Positions 48,362 to 57,697 of a stretch of DNA of 64,000 nt are shown here, in pieces. This stretch comes from Arthrobacter methylotrophus (GTDB taxonomy: Bacteria; Actinomycetota; Actinomycetes; Actinomycetales; Micrococcaceae). Position 1 is the first letter of the stretch, and every line of letters starts with the position of its first letter. A program made the translations under genes and the position numbers. The notes under the pieces are model-generated. The model worked only from the letters and a program-made list of their open reading frames with translations. It searched no databases and was not told the DNA's origin. The stretch lies in contig NZ_BAABED010000001.1 in assembly GCF_039539965.1 (NCBI RefSeq), positions 620,001 through 684,000 on the forward strand, given 5' to 3'.

Positions 48362-49672
48362 TTGCTAAGCGCATTCAGCCGGGCATTTCGAACGCCTGAT
48401 CTGCGACGCAAGTTGTTGTTCACGCTGGGAATCATCACAATCTTCCGCTTGGGCGCTTTTATCCCCTCGCCTGGTGTGAGCTACCAAAATGTTCAGCAAT
48501 GTTTGTCAAGCAATCAGGACCAGGGCGGCCTCTACCAGCTCGTGAACCTGTTCAGCGGTGGTGCACTGCTGCAGGTATCGATCTTTGCCTTGGGGATCAT
48601 GCCGTACATCACGGCCAGCATCATCGTGCAGTTGCTCCGCGTGGTCATTCCGCGGTTCCAGCAGCTGTATGAGGAAGGCGCCTCGGGCCAGTCGAAGCTG
48701 ACGCAGTACACGCGCTATCTGACCATCGCGCTGGGTCTTTTGAACGCCACCACCCTGGTGTCCCTGGCACGCTCCGGGCAGCTGCTGCCCAACTGCCAGC
48801 TGCCGATCATCCCCGACACCAGCATCATCGCCACGATTCTTGTGATCATCACGCTGACGGCCGGTACAGGCCTCATCATGTGGATGGGTGAACTCGTCAC
48901 CGAGAAGGGCGTGGGCAACGGCATGTCCCTGCTTATCTTCACTTCCATTGCGGCCGGCTTCCCGACCTCCTTGGGTGCCATCTGGAACTCCAAGGGCCCT
49001 GGCACCTTCTTCATGGTATTGATCATCGGTTTGGTGACCGTTGCACTTGTCGTGTTCGTTGAACAGTCCCAGCGACGCATTCCGGTCCAGTATGCCAAGC
49101 GTATGATCGGCCGTCGCACCGTGGGCGGCACCAGCACGTACATTCCCATCAAGGTGAACATGGCCGGCGTCGTGCCCGTTATCTTTGCTTCCTCGATGCT
49201 CTACTTGCCCGGGCTGATTGCACAGTTCAACCAGCCGAAGGCTGGAGAGTCCCTGGCCCCATGGGTTGAATGGATCAACAACAACCTCACCAAGGGTGAC
49301 CACCCCATCTACATGGCGTTGTACTTCGTCATGATCGTGTTCTTCACCTACTTCTATGTCGCGATCACCTTCAATCCCGAAGAGGTCTCCGACAACATGA
49401 AGAAGTACGGTGGGTTCATTCCGGGCATCCGGGCGGGTAAACCGACCGCGGACTACCTGCAGTACGTGCTTTCCAGGATCACCCTCCCCGGGGCCTTCTA
49501 CTTGGGCTTCGTGGCGTTGATTCCGTTGGTTGCACTCGTCCTGATCAGCGCAAACCAGAACTTCCCGTTCGGTGGCACGTCAATTCTGATCATGGTGGGT
49601 GTGGGCCTGGAGACCGTCAAGCAGATTGATGCGCAGCTACAACAACGTCACTACGAAGGGCTTTTGCGATGA
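48362..49672 (+). CDS. secY: Preprotein translocase subunit SecY
   Basis: SecY is the channel of the Sec translocon. The 436-residue protein has ten predicted membrane helices, and it contains LVNLFSGGALLQVSIFALGIMPYITASIIVQLL and the C-terminal QIDAQLQQRHYEGLL. TTG at 48362 is the start, with AGGAGG five nt before it and the family N terminus MLSAFSRAFRTPDLRRKLLF. The in-frame GTG at 48305 coincides with the predicted transcription start and has no ribosome binding site. The adk start overlaps its stop (ATGA). Confidence 0.96.
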   Translation: MLSAFSRAFRTPDLRRKLLFTLGIITIFRLGAFIPSPGVSYQNVQQCLSSNQDQGGLYQLVNLFSGGALLQVSIFALGIMPYITASIIVQLLRVVIPRFQQLYEEGASGQSKLTQYTRYLTIALGLLNATTLVSLARSGQLLPNCQLPIIPDTSIIATILVIITLTAGTGLIMWMGELVTEKGVGNGMSLLIFTSIAAGFPTSLGAIWNSKGPGTFFMVLIIGLVTVALVVFVEQSQRRIPVQYAKRMIGRRTVGGTSTYIPIKVNMAGVVPVIFASSMLYLPGLIAQFNQPKAGESLAPWVEWINNNLTKGDHPIYMALYFVMIVFFTYFYVAITFNPEEVSDNMKKYGGFIPGIRAGKPTADYLQYVLSRITLPGAFYLGFVALIPLVALVLISANQNFPFGGTSILIMVGVGLETVKQIDAQLQQRHYEGLLR

Positions 49673-50247
49673 CGAGAATGCTGATCATTGGACCTCCGGG
49701 TTCGGGCAAGGGAACCCAAGCTGAGCGAATTTCCGAGCGCTTGGGCGTAGTCGCCATTTCCACGGGCGACATCTTCCGTGCAAACGTCAAAGGCGAAACC
49801 CCGCTGGGTATCGAAGCCAAGAAGTACATGGACGCCGGCGATTTCGTTCCGGACAGCGTGACCAACAAGATGGTGCGTGATCGACTGAACGAAAACGACG
49901 TCGAAAACGGCTTCCTGCTTGATGGATACCCGCGCACCACCGCCCAGGTGGACTACTTGGACCAAATCCTCGCCGACACGGAAGAGAAGCTCGACGTCGT
50001 GCTTCAGCTGACGGCCGACGACGAGGAGCTTGTCTCGCGCCTGCTGGGCCGTGCCAAGGAGACCGGGCGCTCGGACGACAACGAAGCTGTCATCCGCCAC
50101 CGCCTGGACCTCTACCACCAGCAGACGGAAGCAGTGGTGGCCAGGTACGCCGATCGCGGCATCCTGACCAAGGTCGATGGTATTGGCGGCATCGATGAGG
50201 TCACTGACCGTGTCTTGTTGGCCATAGAGACAACCAAGGCCGTCTAG
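49669..50247 (+). CDS. adk: Adenylate kinase
   Basis: Adenylate kinase interconverts ATP + AMP and 2 ADP. The 192-residue protein has the P-loop IIGPPGSGKGTQ (6-17), STGDIFRANV (AMP site), DGYPRT and the short LID form (RLLGRAKETGRSDDN), without the zinc-binding LID. This short form is usual in actinobacteria. It overlaps secY and is followed by a long hairpin. Confidence 0.96.
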   Translation: MTRMLIIGPPGSGKGTQAERISERLGVVAISTGDIFRANVKGETPLGIEAKKYMDAGDFVPDSVTNKMVRDRLNENDVENGFLLDGYPRTTAQVDYLDQILADTEEKLDVVLQLTADDEELVSRLLGRAKETGRSDDNEAVIRHRLDLYHQQTEAVVARYADRGILTKVDGIGGIDEVTDRVLLAIETTKAV

Positions 50248-50268
50248 TCGCCGCATGATTGTCGAAGA

Positions 50269-50324
50269 GGGTGTGTCCCGCGCTGGAGTGAAAATGCTCC
50301 CAGCCCGGGACACACCCTTTTCTT
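50269..50324 (+). terminator. Terminator after adk
   Basis: GGGTGTGTCCCG (50269-50280) pairs perfectly with CGGGACACACCC (50306-50317). The stem continues through GCTGGAG / CTCCCAGC with a bulge and is followed by TTTTCTTT. Confidence 0.9.
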
Positions 50325-50473
50325 TACACCGTGCGCGGTCACCGAGAATCCGTGCCGTCCTGGAGCAATGATGGCTCCGGTTTCGGGCAGCGCCGCTGAT
50401 GCCGGAAAATAGGAGTAGGCAGGGTGATTTGGTCCTGCATCCCACAACAAGCACCCCACCCCAAGAGGAGACC

Positions 50474-51301
50474 ATGGCGTTCGGCCAGCCCCGCATCGAA
50501 TATAAGACCAATGAGCAAATGCGCAAGATGCACGAGGCAGGATTGGTCCTCAGCCGCGCGCTCGACGCAGCCGTTGCTGCCGCGAAAGCCGGCGTGACTA
50601 CGCGGCAGATCGATGCCGTCTTTGCGGCTGTCCTGAACGACGCCGGAGCGAAGTCGAACTTCCTCGGCTATCACGGCTTTCCGGCGACGATCTGCACCTC
50701 CGTCAATGAGGAAGTGGTCCATGGCATCCCTGGCGACCGCGTGCTTCAGGACGGAGACATCATTTCGATTGATGGCGGAGCGATCGTTGACGGCTGGCAC
50801 TCCGACTCCGCCAGGACCGTGATAGTCGGAACGGCCGATCCAGAGGACCAGCGGCTATCCGATGTAACCCAGGCCGCGATGTGGCGGGGGATCGCTGCTT
50901 TGGCCTTGGGGAAGTTCGTGGGAGACATCGGCAACGCGGTGGACGACTATGTCTCGTCCGTGCCGGGAAAGCCCCTGGGCATCCTGGAAGACTATGTGGG
51001 CCACGGCATCGGTTCGGAGATGCACATGGCCCCGGACGTGTTGAACTACCGCACCACCCACCGGGGTCCGAAGATCAGGCCCGGGTTGTGCCTTGCCATC
51101 GAACCCATGCTGGTTCGTGGCAGCATCGAAACAGCGACCCTCGACGACGACTGGACCGTGGTGACCACCGACGGCAAGCGTTCGTGCCAGTGGGAGCACT
51201 CGGTTGCCGTCCACGAAAAGGGTATCTGGGTGCTTTCCGCGCCCGACGGCGGTGCAGAGCAGCTGATGCCGCTCGGCGTCGTACCCGTTCCGATTCCCTG
51301 A
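50474..51301 (+). CDS. map: Type I methionine aminopeptidase
   Basis: This enzyme removes the initiator methionine from nascent proteins. The 275-residue protein carries all five metal ligands (Asp100, Asp111, His177, Glu210, Glu241) in SIDGGAIVDGWHSDSA, YVGHGIGSEMH, AIEPM and WEHSVAVHE, plus His84. ATG 50474, behind AGAGGAG, is the start; the ORF upstream of it is not conserved. It is separated from adk by a terminator, unlike the secY-adk-map operons of many bacteria. Confidence 0.95.
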   Translation: MAFGQPRIEYKTNEQMRKMHEAGLVLSRALDAAVAAAKAGVTTRQIDAVFAAVLNDAGAKSNFLGYHGFPATICTSVNEEVVHGIPGDRVLQDGDIISIDGGAIVDGWHSDSARTVIVGTADPEDQRLSDVTQAAMWRGIAALALGKFVGDIGNAVDDYVSSVPGKPLGILEDYVGHGIGSEMHMAPDVLNYRTTHRGPKIRPGLCLAIEPMLVRGSIETATLDDDWTVVTTDGKRSCQWEHSVAVHEKGIWVLSAPDGGAEQLMPLGVVPVPIP

Positions 51302-51328
51302 CGACACGCAAAAGCCCCAGCGATACAG

Positions 51329-51371
51329 AAAATCCCTGGCGCCGCCGTATCCGGGCGTCGCCAGGGATTTT
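51329..51371. terminator. Bidirectional terminator between map and the UgpB-like gene
   Basis: AAAATCCCTGGCG (51329-51341) and CGCCAGGGATTTT (51359-51371) form a perfect 13-bp stem with A and T tracts on both flanks. It serves the convergent genes map and the binding-protein gene. Confidence 0.88.
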
Positions 51372-51390
51372 GCGTGTCCGAGCGAGTTCC

Positions 51391-52737
51391 CTAGCTCTTG
51401 AGCTTCGGCTTCACGTCCTTGGTGTAGATGCCCTCGAGGGTTGTCTTGAGGTCGGTCATCGTGGCCTTCACGTCGCCCTGCTGGGTAAGGATCTTCGCGG
51501 CAGCCTTAGCCATCTCCTGATCGGCACCGGGCAGGAAGACCCTGGCGTTGTCCTGCACCTTGGTGACTGCGAGCTGGTCCATCGCTGTCTTTATCTGAGG
51601 AGTCTTTGCGAGGACTGCCGTCATGTCCGCCGAAACGCGGGTGGGCATGTAGCCGGTCGCGGCTGAGAAGGCCGCCGTGTTTTCAGGTTCGGTCATGAAC
51701 TTCAGGAAGGTGGCAGCCGCGAGCTGGACCTCCTTGCTGACACCGCTGGGAATCCCGAGCCCGGCGCCGCCAGTGGGGCAGACGTTGGTCCCGGCCTTGG
51801 GACCGCCCGGCAGGAAGCCGACCCCGACGTTGAACTTAGCGGACTTCAGCACACCCAGGAGGTCCCCGGTGGAGGAGATCGTGGTGGAGGTAATGCCTGC
51901 GGCGAAATCGTCGGCCGCATTCTTGGAGGAGACGCCGGCCCACTTGTCCTTGTAGATAGAGTCTTGCGCCCACTGCAGGGCAGTGACGGACTCAGCGGAA
52001 TCGCAGTTGAAGGTCCATCCGTTGGACCAGCTGCCGCCCCAGCCCCACAGGTTGTTCTGCAGCGTCCATCCTGCGTAGCCGGCCAGCGCGGGGTAGATGT
52101 AGGCGTACTTGGCGCCCGAGCTTGCCTGGAGCTTGGGAGCCCAGTCAGCGAATTCCTGCCAGGTCTTGGGCGCCCGGTCCGGAAGGCCGGCAGCGTTGAA
52201 GTGGTCCTTGTTGTAGTAGAAGAGGGGGGTGGAACGGCCGTAGGGAAGCGCCCACTGCTTGTCGGCGTATTGGTAGTCCGCTACGAGGGACTTCTGGAAG
52301 TCATCGATCTTGACGTCAAGCTGCTTGATGAGGCCGTCCAACGGAATGATGTTGCCGTTGGTGTAGTAGCGGAACCACCAGACGTCGGAAAGTACCACAA
52401 GGCCGGGGAGGGCGGACTTCGCGGCTTGCGAGGTCTGGAACTTTTGGGCGATTTCCTCGTAGTTGGCGCCTGCCGTCACGAGGTTCACCTTGATGTCCGG
52501 GAACTTCGCTTGGAACTTGTCGATGATGGATTGCTCGACGGTTTGGGACTGCCCGGGGTGGCTGGTCCAGAAATCGAACGAGCCGGCCGGTTTGACGCCG
52601 GTGAAGTCGATATCCGAAGGGCTGCTGCTTACTGCGCTGCCGGTGGTCGACGGACCGCCGCATGCTGCCAGGGCGGCGGCTCCGACTCCGAGTCCGGCGA
52701 GCCCCAGGAAGTTTCTACGATCAAGGCTCATTGCCAT
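51391..52737 (-). CDS. UgpB-like ABC-transporter substrate-binding lipoprotein
   Basis: The 448-residue protein starts with a twin-arginine type lipoprotein signal (LDRRNFLGLAGLGVGAAALAAC; lipobox LAAC), so it is probably exported folded by Tat and anchored to the membrane by lipid. The mature part matches family 1 binding proteins of the UgpB type: FDFWTSHPGQSQTVEQSIIDKF, YGRSTPLFYYNKDHFNAAGL, GVGFLPGGPKAGTNVCPTGGAGLGI and FLKFMTEPENTAAFSAATGYMP. The substrate is likely sn-glycerol 3-phosphate, a glycerophosphodiester or a sugar. AGAGGA precedes ATG 52737. Two permease genes lie upstream in the same operon. Confidence 0.85.
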   Translation of the reverse strand: MAMSLDRRNFLGLAGLGVGAAALAACGGPSTTGSAVSSSPSDIDFTGVKPAGSFDFWTSHPGQSQTVEQSIIDKFQAKFPDIKVNLVTAGANYEEIAQKFQTSQAAKSALPGLVVLSDVWWFRYYTNGNIIPLDGLIKQLDVKIDDFQKSLVADYQYADKQWALPYGRSTPLFYYNKDHFNAAGLPDRAPKTWQEFADWAPKLQASSGAKYAYIYPALAGYAGWTLQNNLWGWGGSWSNGWTFNCDSAESVTALQWAQDSIYKDKWAGVSSKNAADDFAAGITSTTISSTGDLLGVLKSAKFNVGVGFLPGGPKAGTNVCPTGGAGLGIPSGVSKEVQLAAATFLKFMTEPENTAAFSAATGYMPTRVSADMTAVLAKTPQIKTAMDQLAVTKVQDNARVFLPGADQEMAKAAAKILTQQGDVKATMTDLKTTLEGIYTKDVKPKLKS

Positions 52738-52845
52738 GGTTGGTCCTCTCAAGGATTCAAAGGTGGTGATGGTTGTTTGGACGGCGCGGCCAAGCACGGG
52801 TTGGAGCAAGGCCATGGGGGAGGGTGCGGGTTTGGTGTCGCGTGG

Positions 52846-53784
52846 TTAGCCGGTGACACTGCCTTGGGTGAGTCCAGCAACGATGTAGCGCTGCAGTGCG
52901 GCGAAGACCAGGAGGATGGGGATGATTACCAAGACTGCCCCGGCCATCAGGATCCCCCAGCCGGCGCCATTTCCTTCAGAGTTCTGAAGGAGGGTCAGTC
53001 CGACCGGGAGAGTCATGGTGTCCGGCCGATCCGTGATGATCAGGGGCCAAATGTAGTCGTTCCATTCGCTGACCACGGTGACGAGGGCCACGGTGGCGAT
53101 CGAGGGGAGGGACACGGGAGCCACCACTTGCCACAGCCTGCGCCAATGGCCTGCGCCGTCGATTTCCGCGGCTTCGAGGATGGACGCCGGAAGCGTCTTG
53201 AAATGCTGGCGAAGGAGGAAGGTTCCGAAGGCCGTGCCGAGGCCCGGGAGAATGATTCCCCACAGGGTGTTCTTCCCGCCGATTCCCGCAATCAGGATGT
53301 AGTTCGGGAGGATCGACACCTGTGGCGGGACCATCAGGGCCACGAGGATCACGACGAAGATGACGTTCTTGAACGGGAAGCGGACAAATACCAGGGCGTA
53401 CGCCGTGAGGATCGCCAGGATCACTTTTACCGTGGAACCCACCGTGGTGACTATCAGGCTGTTCAGGAAAAACCGGGCGAACGGTACGGTGGTCATGGCC
53501 GTCTGGTAGTTCTCCAAGTTCAGGCCCTGCGGAAGGATTTTGAGATCCGTGGTGACGATCTCGCCAGGCTGCTTGAAGGAGCTCAGCACCATCCACAACA
53601 GCGGCAGGACCACCACGAGGGTGGCGACGATCAGCGGGATGTAGCCTCCGGCCACCGTCTGGACGAGGTTCGCGCGGGAGAAGGGCCGGTCGCGCCGTGC
53701 TGGGCGCTCCGGACCGCCGTCGGGCGCCTTCTGGGTTCCGGCGCCTGTTGCAGGGCTGGGATTGACGGGGGAGAGGGGGCTCAT
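52846..53784 (-). CDS. UgpE-like ABC-transporter permease
   Basis: The 312-residue inner-membrane subunit has six predicted spans and the EAA loop that contacts the ATPase (ILEAAEIDGAGHWRRLWQVVAPVSLPSIATV). The first 40 residues are a Pro/Arg-rich cytoplasmic tail (SPVNPSPATGAGTQKAPDGG). The start at 53784 overlaps the stop of the upstream permease gene (ATGA). The 169-codon open frame further upstream is antisense-like noise over that gene. The closest family is MalG/UgpE. Confidence 0.88.
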   Translation of the reverse strand: MSPLSPVNPSPATGAGTQKAPDGGPERPARRDRPFSRANLVQTVAGGYIPLIVATLVVVLPLLWMVLSSFKQPGEIVTTDLKILPQGLNLENYQTAMTTVPFARFFLNSLIVTTVGSTVKVILAILTAYALVFVRFPFKNVIFVVILVALMVPPQVSILPNYILIAGIGGKNTLWGIILPGLGTAFGTFLLRQHFKTLPASILEAAEIDGAGHWRRLWQVVAPVSLPSIATVALVTVVSEWNDYIWPLIITDRPDTMTLPVGLTLLQNSEGNGAGWGILMAGAVLVIIPILLVFAALQRYIVAGLTQGSVTG

Positions 53785-54731
53785 GAGTAGTGCACCTTCC
53801 GTTCGACGAACCGCAGCTGGAGCACGGTAATGATGAGCAGGATGGCGAAGAGCACCACAGAGATAGCGGCCGAGTATCCGGCGCGGTTGTAGGCTCCGAA
53901 GGCCTGCAGGTAGGCCTCGTAGATCAGGGTGTTGGTGCCGTTGCCCAGCGGCGTCATGATCCGGATCAGGTCGAAGGCTTGGAGTGAACTGATCATGGTG
54001 GTGATCAGCAGGAAGAACGTGGTGGGCGAAAGCAACGGGACCGAGATGCTTATGAAACGGCGGACGCCGTTGGCGCCATCCAGGGACGCCGCCTCCATGA
54101 CGTCTTTCGGGAGCGACTGGAGTCCTGCGAGGTAGACCACCGCACAATATCCCAGGTTCTTCCAGACATAGACGATGATGACCATCACCAGGGCAAGCTG
54201 GGGATCGTTGATCCATTGCGGGCTTTGCTGGCCGATGCCCCGGAGAAGCCAAGACAGGACGCCGTACCCGGGGTCGAAGATGAACAGCCACACAAGGCCC
54301 ACGCCCACGCCGCTGAGGACATAGGGGGCGAAGACTGCCGAACGCGCAAAAGTGGTGCCGCGGACCTTGGAGTTCAAAGCCAGGGCGACCAGGAGTCCCA
54401 GCACCATGGAACCACCAACGGTGACCACCGTGAAGAGGGCCGTTGTTCCTAGCACTTGGGGAGCGTCGGAGCTGGTGAAGAAGTTGATGTAGTTGTCGAA
54501 GCCCACGACCGTGGCCGACGCGGAGCCCAAGGTCCAGTCAAGGGTCGAGTAGTACATGTTGTTGATCAGCGGCAGGTACGTGAATACCGCTATCAGCGCC
54601 AGGTTCGGCAGGGCCAATGCCAGGAACACGAAGAAGTCGCGTCGGGTCCGGCCGGACCAACGTGCCCGGCGCTGAGCAGCCGGGACAGTCTGCGCGGGGC
54701 GCGCGGGGCTGCCAATCAGTTGTCTTGTCAT
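53781..54731 (-). CDS. UgpA-like ABC-transporter permease
   Basis: This 316-residue protein has six predicted spans, the MalF/UgpA-type EAA loop DVMEAASLDGANGVRRFISISVPLLSPTTFF and an Arg-rich N terminus (AAQRRARWSGRTRRDFF). It is the first gene of the three-gene operon, which lacks an ATPase gene. Such importers in actinobacteria usually borrow a shared MsiK-type ATPase. The start at 54731 was chosen over an ORF start 31 codons upstream. Confidence 0.88.
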   Translation of the reverse strand: MTRQLIGSPARPAQTVPAAQRRARWSGRTRRDFFVFLALALPNLALIAVFTYLPLINNMYYSTLDWTLGSASATVVGFDNYINFFTSSDAPQVLGTTALFTVVTVGGSMVLGLLVALALNSKVRGTTFARSAVFAPYVLSGVGVGLVWLFIFDPGYGVLSWLLRGIGQQSPQWINDPQLALVMVIIVYVWKNLGYCAVVYLAGLQSLPKDVMEAASLDGANGVRRFISISVPLLSPTTFFLLITTMISSLQAFDLIRIMTPLGNGTNTLIYEAYLQAFGAYNRAGYSAAISVVLFAILLIITVLQLRFVERKVHYS

Positions 54732-54965
54732 GGGGGTCTCTAACGGTTTGCAGATATTGGGGCGCGCCGGATTCGGACTGTCGGGTCGAGGGGCGGCTAG
54801 CTTTAGCCCACCACACGGAAACACCTGTCAAGTCAAAAAACGGGCCACCGCCGGGATTGTTGGATAAGCCTTCTGCGCTCGTTTACTCGATGTTTCGTGG
54901 GGGGTGGGGACTTGTTTACATTCGAGGCAGAACTACCGTTTGTGCCGAAGGAGCAGAATAGGCAC

Positions 54966-55916
54966 ATGACTTCCAAGATCACTGACGTGCCAGGAATCCG
55001 GGTGGGACATGTCCAGCGAATCGGCGACGGCTGGCTGAGCGGGGTGACGGTGGTCCTTCCGCCGCCGGGGACCGTGGGCTCCGTGGATGTCCGGGGCGGC
55101 GGCCCGGGAACGCACGAGACCGACGCGCTTGACCCCACCACCTTGGTACCCACAGTCGATGCAGTAGTGCTCACCGGTGGGAGTGCCTTCGGCCTGATCA
55201 CGGCCCATGGTGCCCAACGGTGGTGCGAAGAGCAAGGACGCGGGTTCGCCGTGCCTGGGGGAGTGGTCCCGATCGTTCCGGCTGCCGCGATTTTCGACTT
55301 GGGTCGCGGAGGTGACATCGCCGCCCGCCCCGACGAGGCGATGGGCTACGAAGCGGCCGCTGCGGCTGCGGCAGCGGACGAGCATGCCGACGTCGGGCGC
55401 GGAAGCATCGGTGCCGGTACTGGTGCCGTGATTGGCCGCGGCGCGTTCAAGGCGGGAGTGGGAACTTCATCCATCACCCTTGACGGCGGAGTGGTGGTCG
55501 GCGCGCTCGCTGTGGTGAACGCGCTCGGGATGCCTTTCGGCGTATCGCCCCGGCAGGCGGAGCCCGGCAGTACCAGTCAGGTGGCGCCCCCGGCGTTGAA
55601 CACAACCCTTGTGGTCGTCGCTACGAATGCGGTGCTCGACCCCGCAGAATGCAAGCGGACCGCCAGTGCGGCACATGCCGGCCTGGCCCGGGCCTTGAGC
55701 CCTTCCCATACCCTCGCCGACGGCGACACCGTGTTCGCGCTGGCGACATGCGCCGTCGGGCTTGACCGCAGTTCGGAACAAGCGAGGCAGGTTTCGCTCA
55801 TAACCCTGCAAAGCGCAGCGGCAGACGCCGTCCGCCTGGCTGTTCTTGACGGCGTCGCGTCCGCCGAATCGATTACGACGGCGGCAGGTACCTTCCCGGC
55901 CTACGGTCCCGTTTAG
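54966..55916 (+). CDS. P1-family (S58, DmpA-like) peptidase
   Basis: The 316-residue protein matches the DmpA/P1 aminopeptidase family, Ntn-hydrolase-like enzymes that self-cleave before a serine or threonine nucleophile. Markers are ITDVPGIRVGHVQ at the N terminus, VVLTGGSAFGL, GRGSIGAGTGAVIGRGAFKAG and the probable cleavage region PALNTTLVVVATNA, where the Thr after the Asn would be the nucleophile. Substrates in the family are beta- or D-amino-acid peptides. It is divergent from the UgpBAE-like operon, with AAGGAGC upstream of the ATG. Confidence 0.82.
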   Translation: MTSKITDVPGIRVGHVQRIGDGWLSGVTVVLPPPGTVGSVDVRGGGPGTHETDALDPTTLVPTVDAVVLTGGSAFGLITAHGAQRWCEEQGRGFAVPGGVVPIVPAAAIFDLGRGGDIAARPDEAMGYEAAAAAAAADEHADVGRGSIGAGTGAVIGRGAFKAGVGTSSITLDGGVVVGALAVVNALGMPFGVSPRQAEPGSTSQVAPPALNTTLVVVATNAVLDPAECKRTASAAHAGLARALSPSHTLADGDTVFALATCAVGLDRSSEQARQVSLITLQSAAADAVRLAVLDGVASAESITTAAGTFPAYGPV

Positions 55917-55987
55917 CGCGATCCAGGGGGCTCCGTGCCCCGAGGGAGGGTGGCACCGCGCCGTCGTCTGCGCTAGCATAGGCGGAT

Positions 55988-56016
55988 TTAACATTCGCGC
56001 CGCATTGGAGTAGAGT
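55988..56016 (+). promoter_or_regulatory. Putative promoter of infA-rpmJ-rpsM-rpsK-rpoA-rplQ
   Basis: TTAACA (55988-55993) and TAGAGT (56011-56016) are exactly 17 nt apart, the best promoter match in the window. A start near 56023 gives a leader of about 150 nt before infA. Confidence 0.65.
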
Positions 56017-56172
56017 TGTCTGTTGGTTGTCTGCGCAGCCACGCCCATTTAACAGGTCGCGAGTCCTGCTGGGTGGAGTGGCAGGAGCGGGACGGCTAAA
56101 CAAACAAAAAACGTCCGCAGATTTTCCGGTGCCTAACCGGAGGGCTGCGGCAAACAACAGTTAGCGGAGGAT

Positions 56173-56394
56173 ATGGCCAAGAAGGACGGGGTCATTGAGA
56201 TCGAGGGCGTTGTGACTGAGGCGCTGCCCAATGCGATGTTTCGCGTTGAGCTCACCAACAAGCACATCGTTCTTGCACACATCTCGGGGAAGATGCGACA
56301 GCACTACATCAGGATTCTCCCTGAGGACCGCGTAGTGGTGGAGCTGAGCCCTTACGACCTCACACGTGGTCGCATCGTCTACCGCTACAAGTAA
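56173..56394 (+). CDS. infA: Translation initiation factor IF-1
   Basis: IF-1 blocks the A site during initiation. The 73-residue OB-fold protein reads [77 protein letters not shown] lies 4 nt before the ATG. It leads the operon that ends with rplQ. Confidence 0.98.
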   Translation: MAKKDGVIEIEGVVTEALPNAMFRVELTNKHIVLAHISGKMRQHYIRILPEDRVVVELSPYDLTRGRIVYRYK

Positions 56395-56476
56395 TTGCTG
56401 GGCGGCAGCCTGGGGAAAACGAAAACCTTAGGTAGAGCCGCAACAGCTGACCAACTGCAACACGCAAAGGAACGCC

Positions 56477-56590
56477 ATGAAGGTCAAGCCGAGCGTTAAG
56501 CAGATCTGCGACAAGTGCAAAGTGATCCGCCGTAATGGCCGGGTCATGGTGATCTGCGAGAACCCGCGCCACAAGCAGCGCCAGGGCTAA
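56477..56590 (+). CDS. rpmJ: 50S ribosomal protein L36
   Basis: This 37-residue protein ([20 protein letters not shown], then [17 protein letters not shown]) is the smallest ribosomal protein. Cys11, Cys14, Cys27 and His32 form the zinc site of the zinc-binding (C+) form, so this copy is not the zinc-free paralogue. AAAGGAACGCC precedes the ATG. It is too short for most ORF listings. Confidence 0.97.
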   Translation: MKVKPSVKQICDKCKVIRRNGRVMVICENPRHKQRQG

Positions 56591-56781
56591 TTCCCCGCAA
56601 GGGAAATAGCGCCCGCGAGGGCAACCTGGGTTGCTAACCCACGCAAGTAAATAAAGGCAGCACAAGCTGAATTGGGACGTACAGAGCCCGGACAGCTGAC
56701 CCCCGGTCGGAGGCTGGGGCCGCACTGAAAGTGCGGGTGTACTGCCTACGACCTCCGGTTTATTCAAGGAGTACTGCCACT

Positions 56782-57159
56782 ATGGCTCGTCTCGCTGGCG
56801 TAGACATTCCCCGCGAAAAGCGGTTGGAAATTGCGCTTACTTACATCTACGGCGTGGGCAAGACCCGTGCACACGAAACCCTCGCTGCCACCGGCATCAG
56901 CGCTGACGTTCGCGTCAAGGACCTGACTGACGCCGAGCTGGTTCAGCTGCGTGACTACATTGAAGGCAACTACAAGGTTGAGGGTGACCTTCGCCGCGAA
57001 GTAGCAGCAGATATCCGCCGCAAGGTTGAAATCGGCAGCTACGAAGGCCTGCGTCACCGCAAGGGCCTGCCCGTACGCGGTCAGCGTACGAAGACCAACG
57101 CCCGTACCCGCAAGGGTCCGAAGCGTACCGTCGCCGGCAAGAAGAAGGCCGGCCGCTAG
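56782..57159 (+). CDS. rpsM: 30S ribosomal protein S13
   Basis: The 125-residue S13 bridges the 30S head to the 50S subunit and touches the P-site tRNA with its basic tail. It has [33 protein letters not shown] and [35 protein letters not shown] 56782 follows AAGGAG. A 191-nt spacer separates it from rpmJ. Confidence 0.97.
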   Translation: MARLAGVDIPREKRLEIALTYIYGVGKTRAHETLAATGISADVRVKDLTDAELVQLRDYIEGNYKVEGDLRREVAADIRRKVEIGSYEGLRHRKGLPVRGQRTKTNARTRKGPKRTVAGKKKAGR

Positions 57160-57204
57160 AAATAGCTGCCGACTTTCCCCCGATAACTTTCTGTAGGAGA
57201 AATA

Positions 57205-57606
57205 ATGCCCCCGAAGACTCGTGGCGCGGTTCGCAAGCCGCGTAAGAAGGACAAGAAGAATATCGCGCTTGGCCAGGCGCACATCAAGAGCACTTTTAAC
57301 AACACCATCGTGTCCATCACGGACCCGAACGGTGCTGTCATCTCCTGGGCTTCTGCCGGTGAGGTTGGATTCAAGGGCTCCCGTAAGTCCACCCCGTTCG
57401 CTGCCCAGATGGCTGCCGAGGCTGCTGCAAAGCGCGCCCAGGAGCACGGGCTGCGCAAGGTTGACGTTTTCGTCAAGGGACCGGGATCCGGACGCGAGAC
57501 CGCAATCCGTTCGCTGCAGGCCGCTGGCCTCGAGGTCGGCTCCATCCAGGACGTCACCCCCAGCGCCCACAACGGTTGCCGCCCGCCGAAGCGCCGCCGC
57601 GTCTAA
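57205..57606 (+). CDS. rpsK: 30S ribosomal protein S11
   Basis: The 133-residue S11 lies on the 30S platform near the E site. Markers are [57 protein letters not shown] and the C-terminal [18 protein letters not shown]. rpsD, often next in other bacteria, is absent here; rpoA follows after a structured spacer. Confidence 0.97.
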   Translation: MPPKTRGAVRKPRKKDKKNIALGQAHIKSTFNNTIVSITDPNGAVISWASAGEVGFKGSRKSTPFAAQMAAEAAAKRAQEHGLRKVDVFVKGPGSGRETAIRSLQAAGLEVGSIQDVTPSAHNGCRPPKRRRV

Positions 57607-57620
57607 TTGGCTTCTTGGCC

Positions 57621-57677
57621 TTGCCGGCCGGGTCCGTTGCGGACCAGTCTGACTGTTCCGCAACGCCCGGCCGGCAA
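57621..57677 (+). promoter_or_regulatory. Long two-part hairpin between rpsK and rpoA
   Basis: TTGCCGGCCGGG (57621-57632) pairs with CCCGGCCGGCAA (57666-57677), and inside it GTTGCGGA (57636-57643) pairs with TCCGCAAC (57657-57664) around a 13-nt loop. No T tract follows, so it is not a normal terminator. It may be an RNA processing or regulatory element. Confidence 0.7.
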
Positions 57678-57697
57678 AGCCGGAACCAAGCCGATTT

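Noticed and set aside
53785..54291. 169-codon N-terminal extension of the UgpE-like permease
   Set aside because: It overlaps the UgpA-like gene in another frame, its translation is His/Pro/Arg-rich noise, and the overlapping ATGA start at 53784 fits the family.
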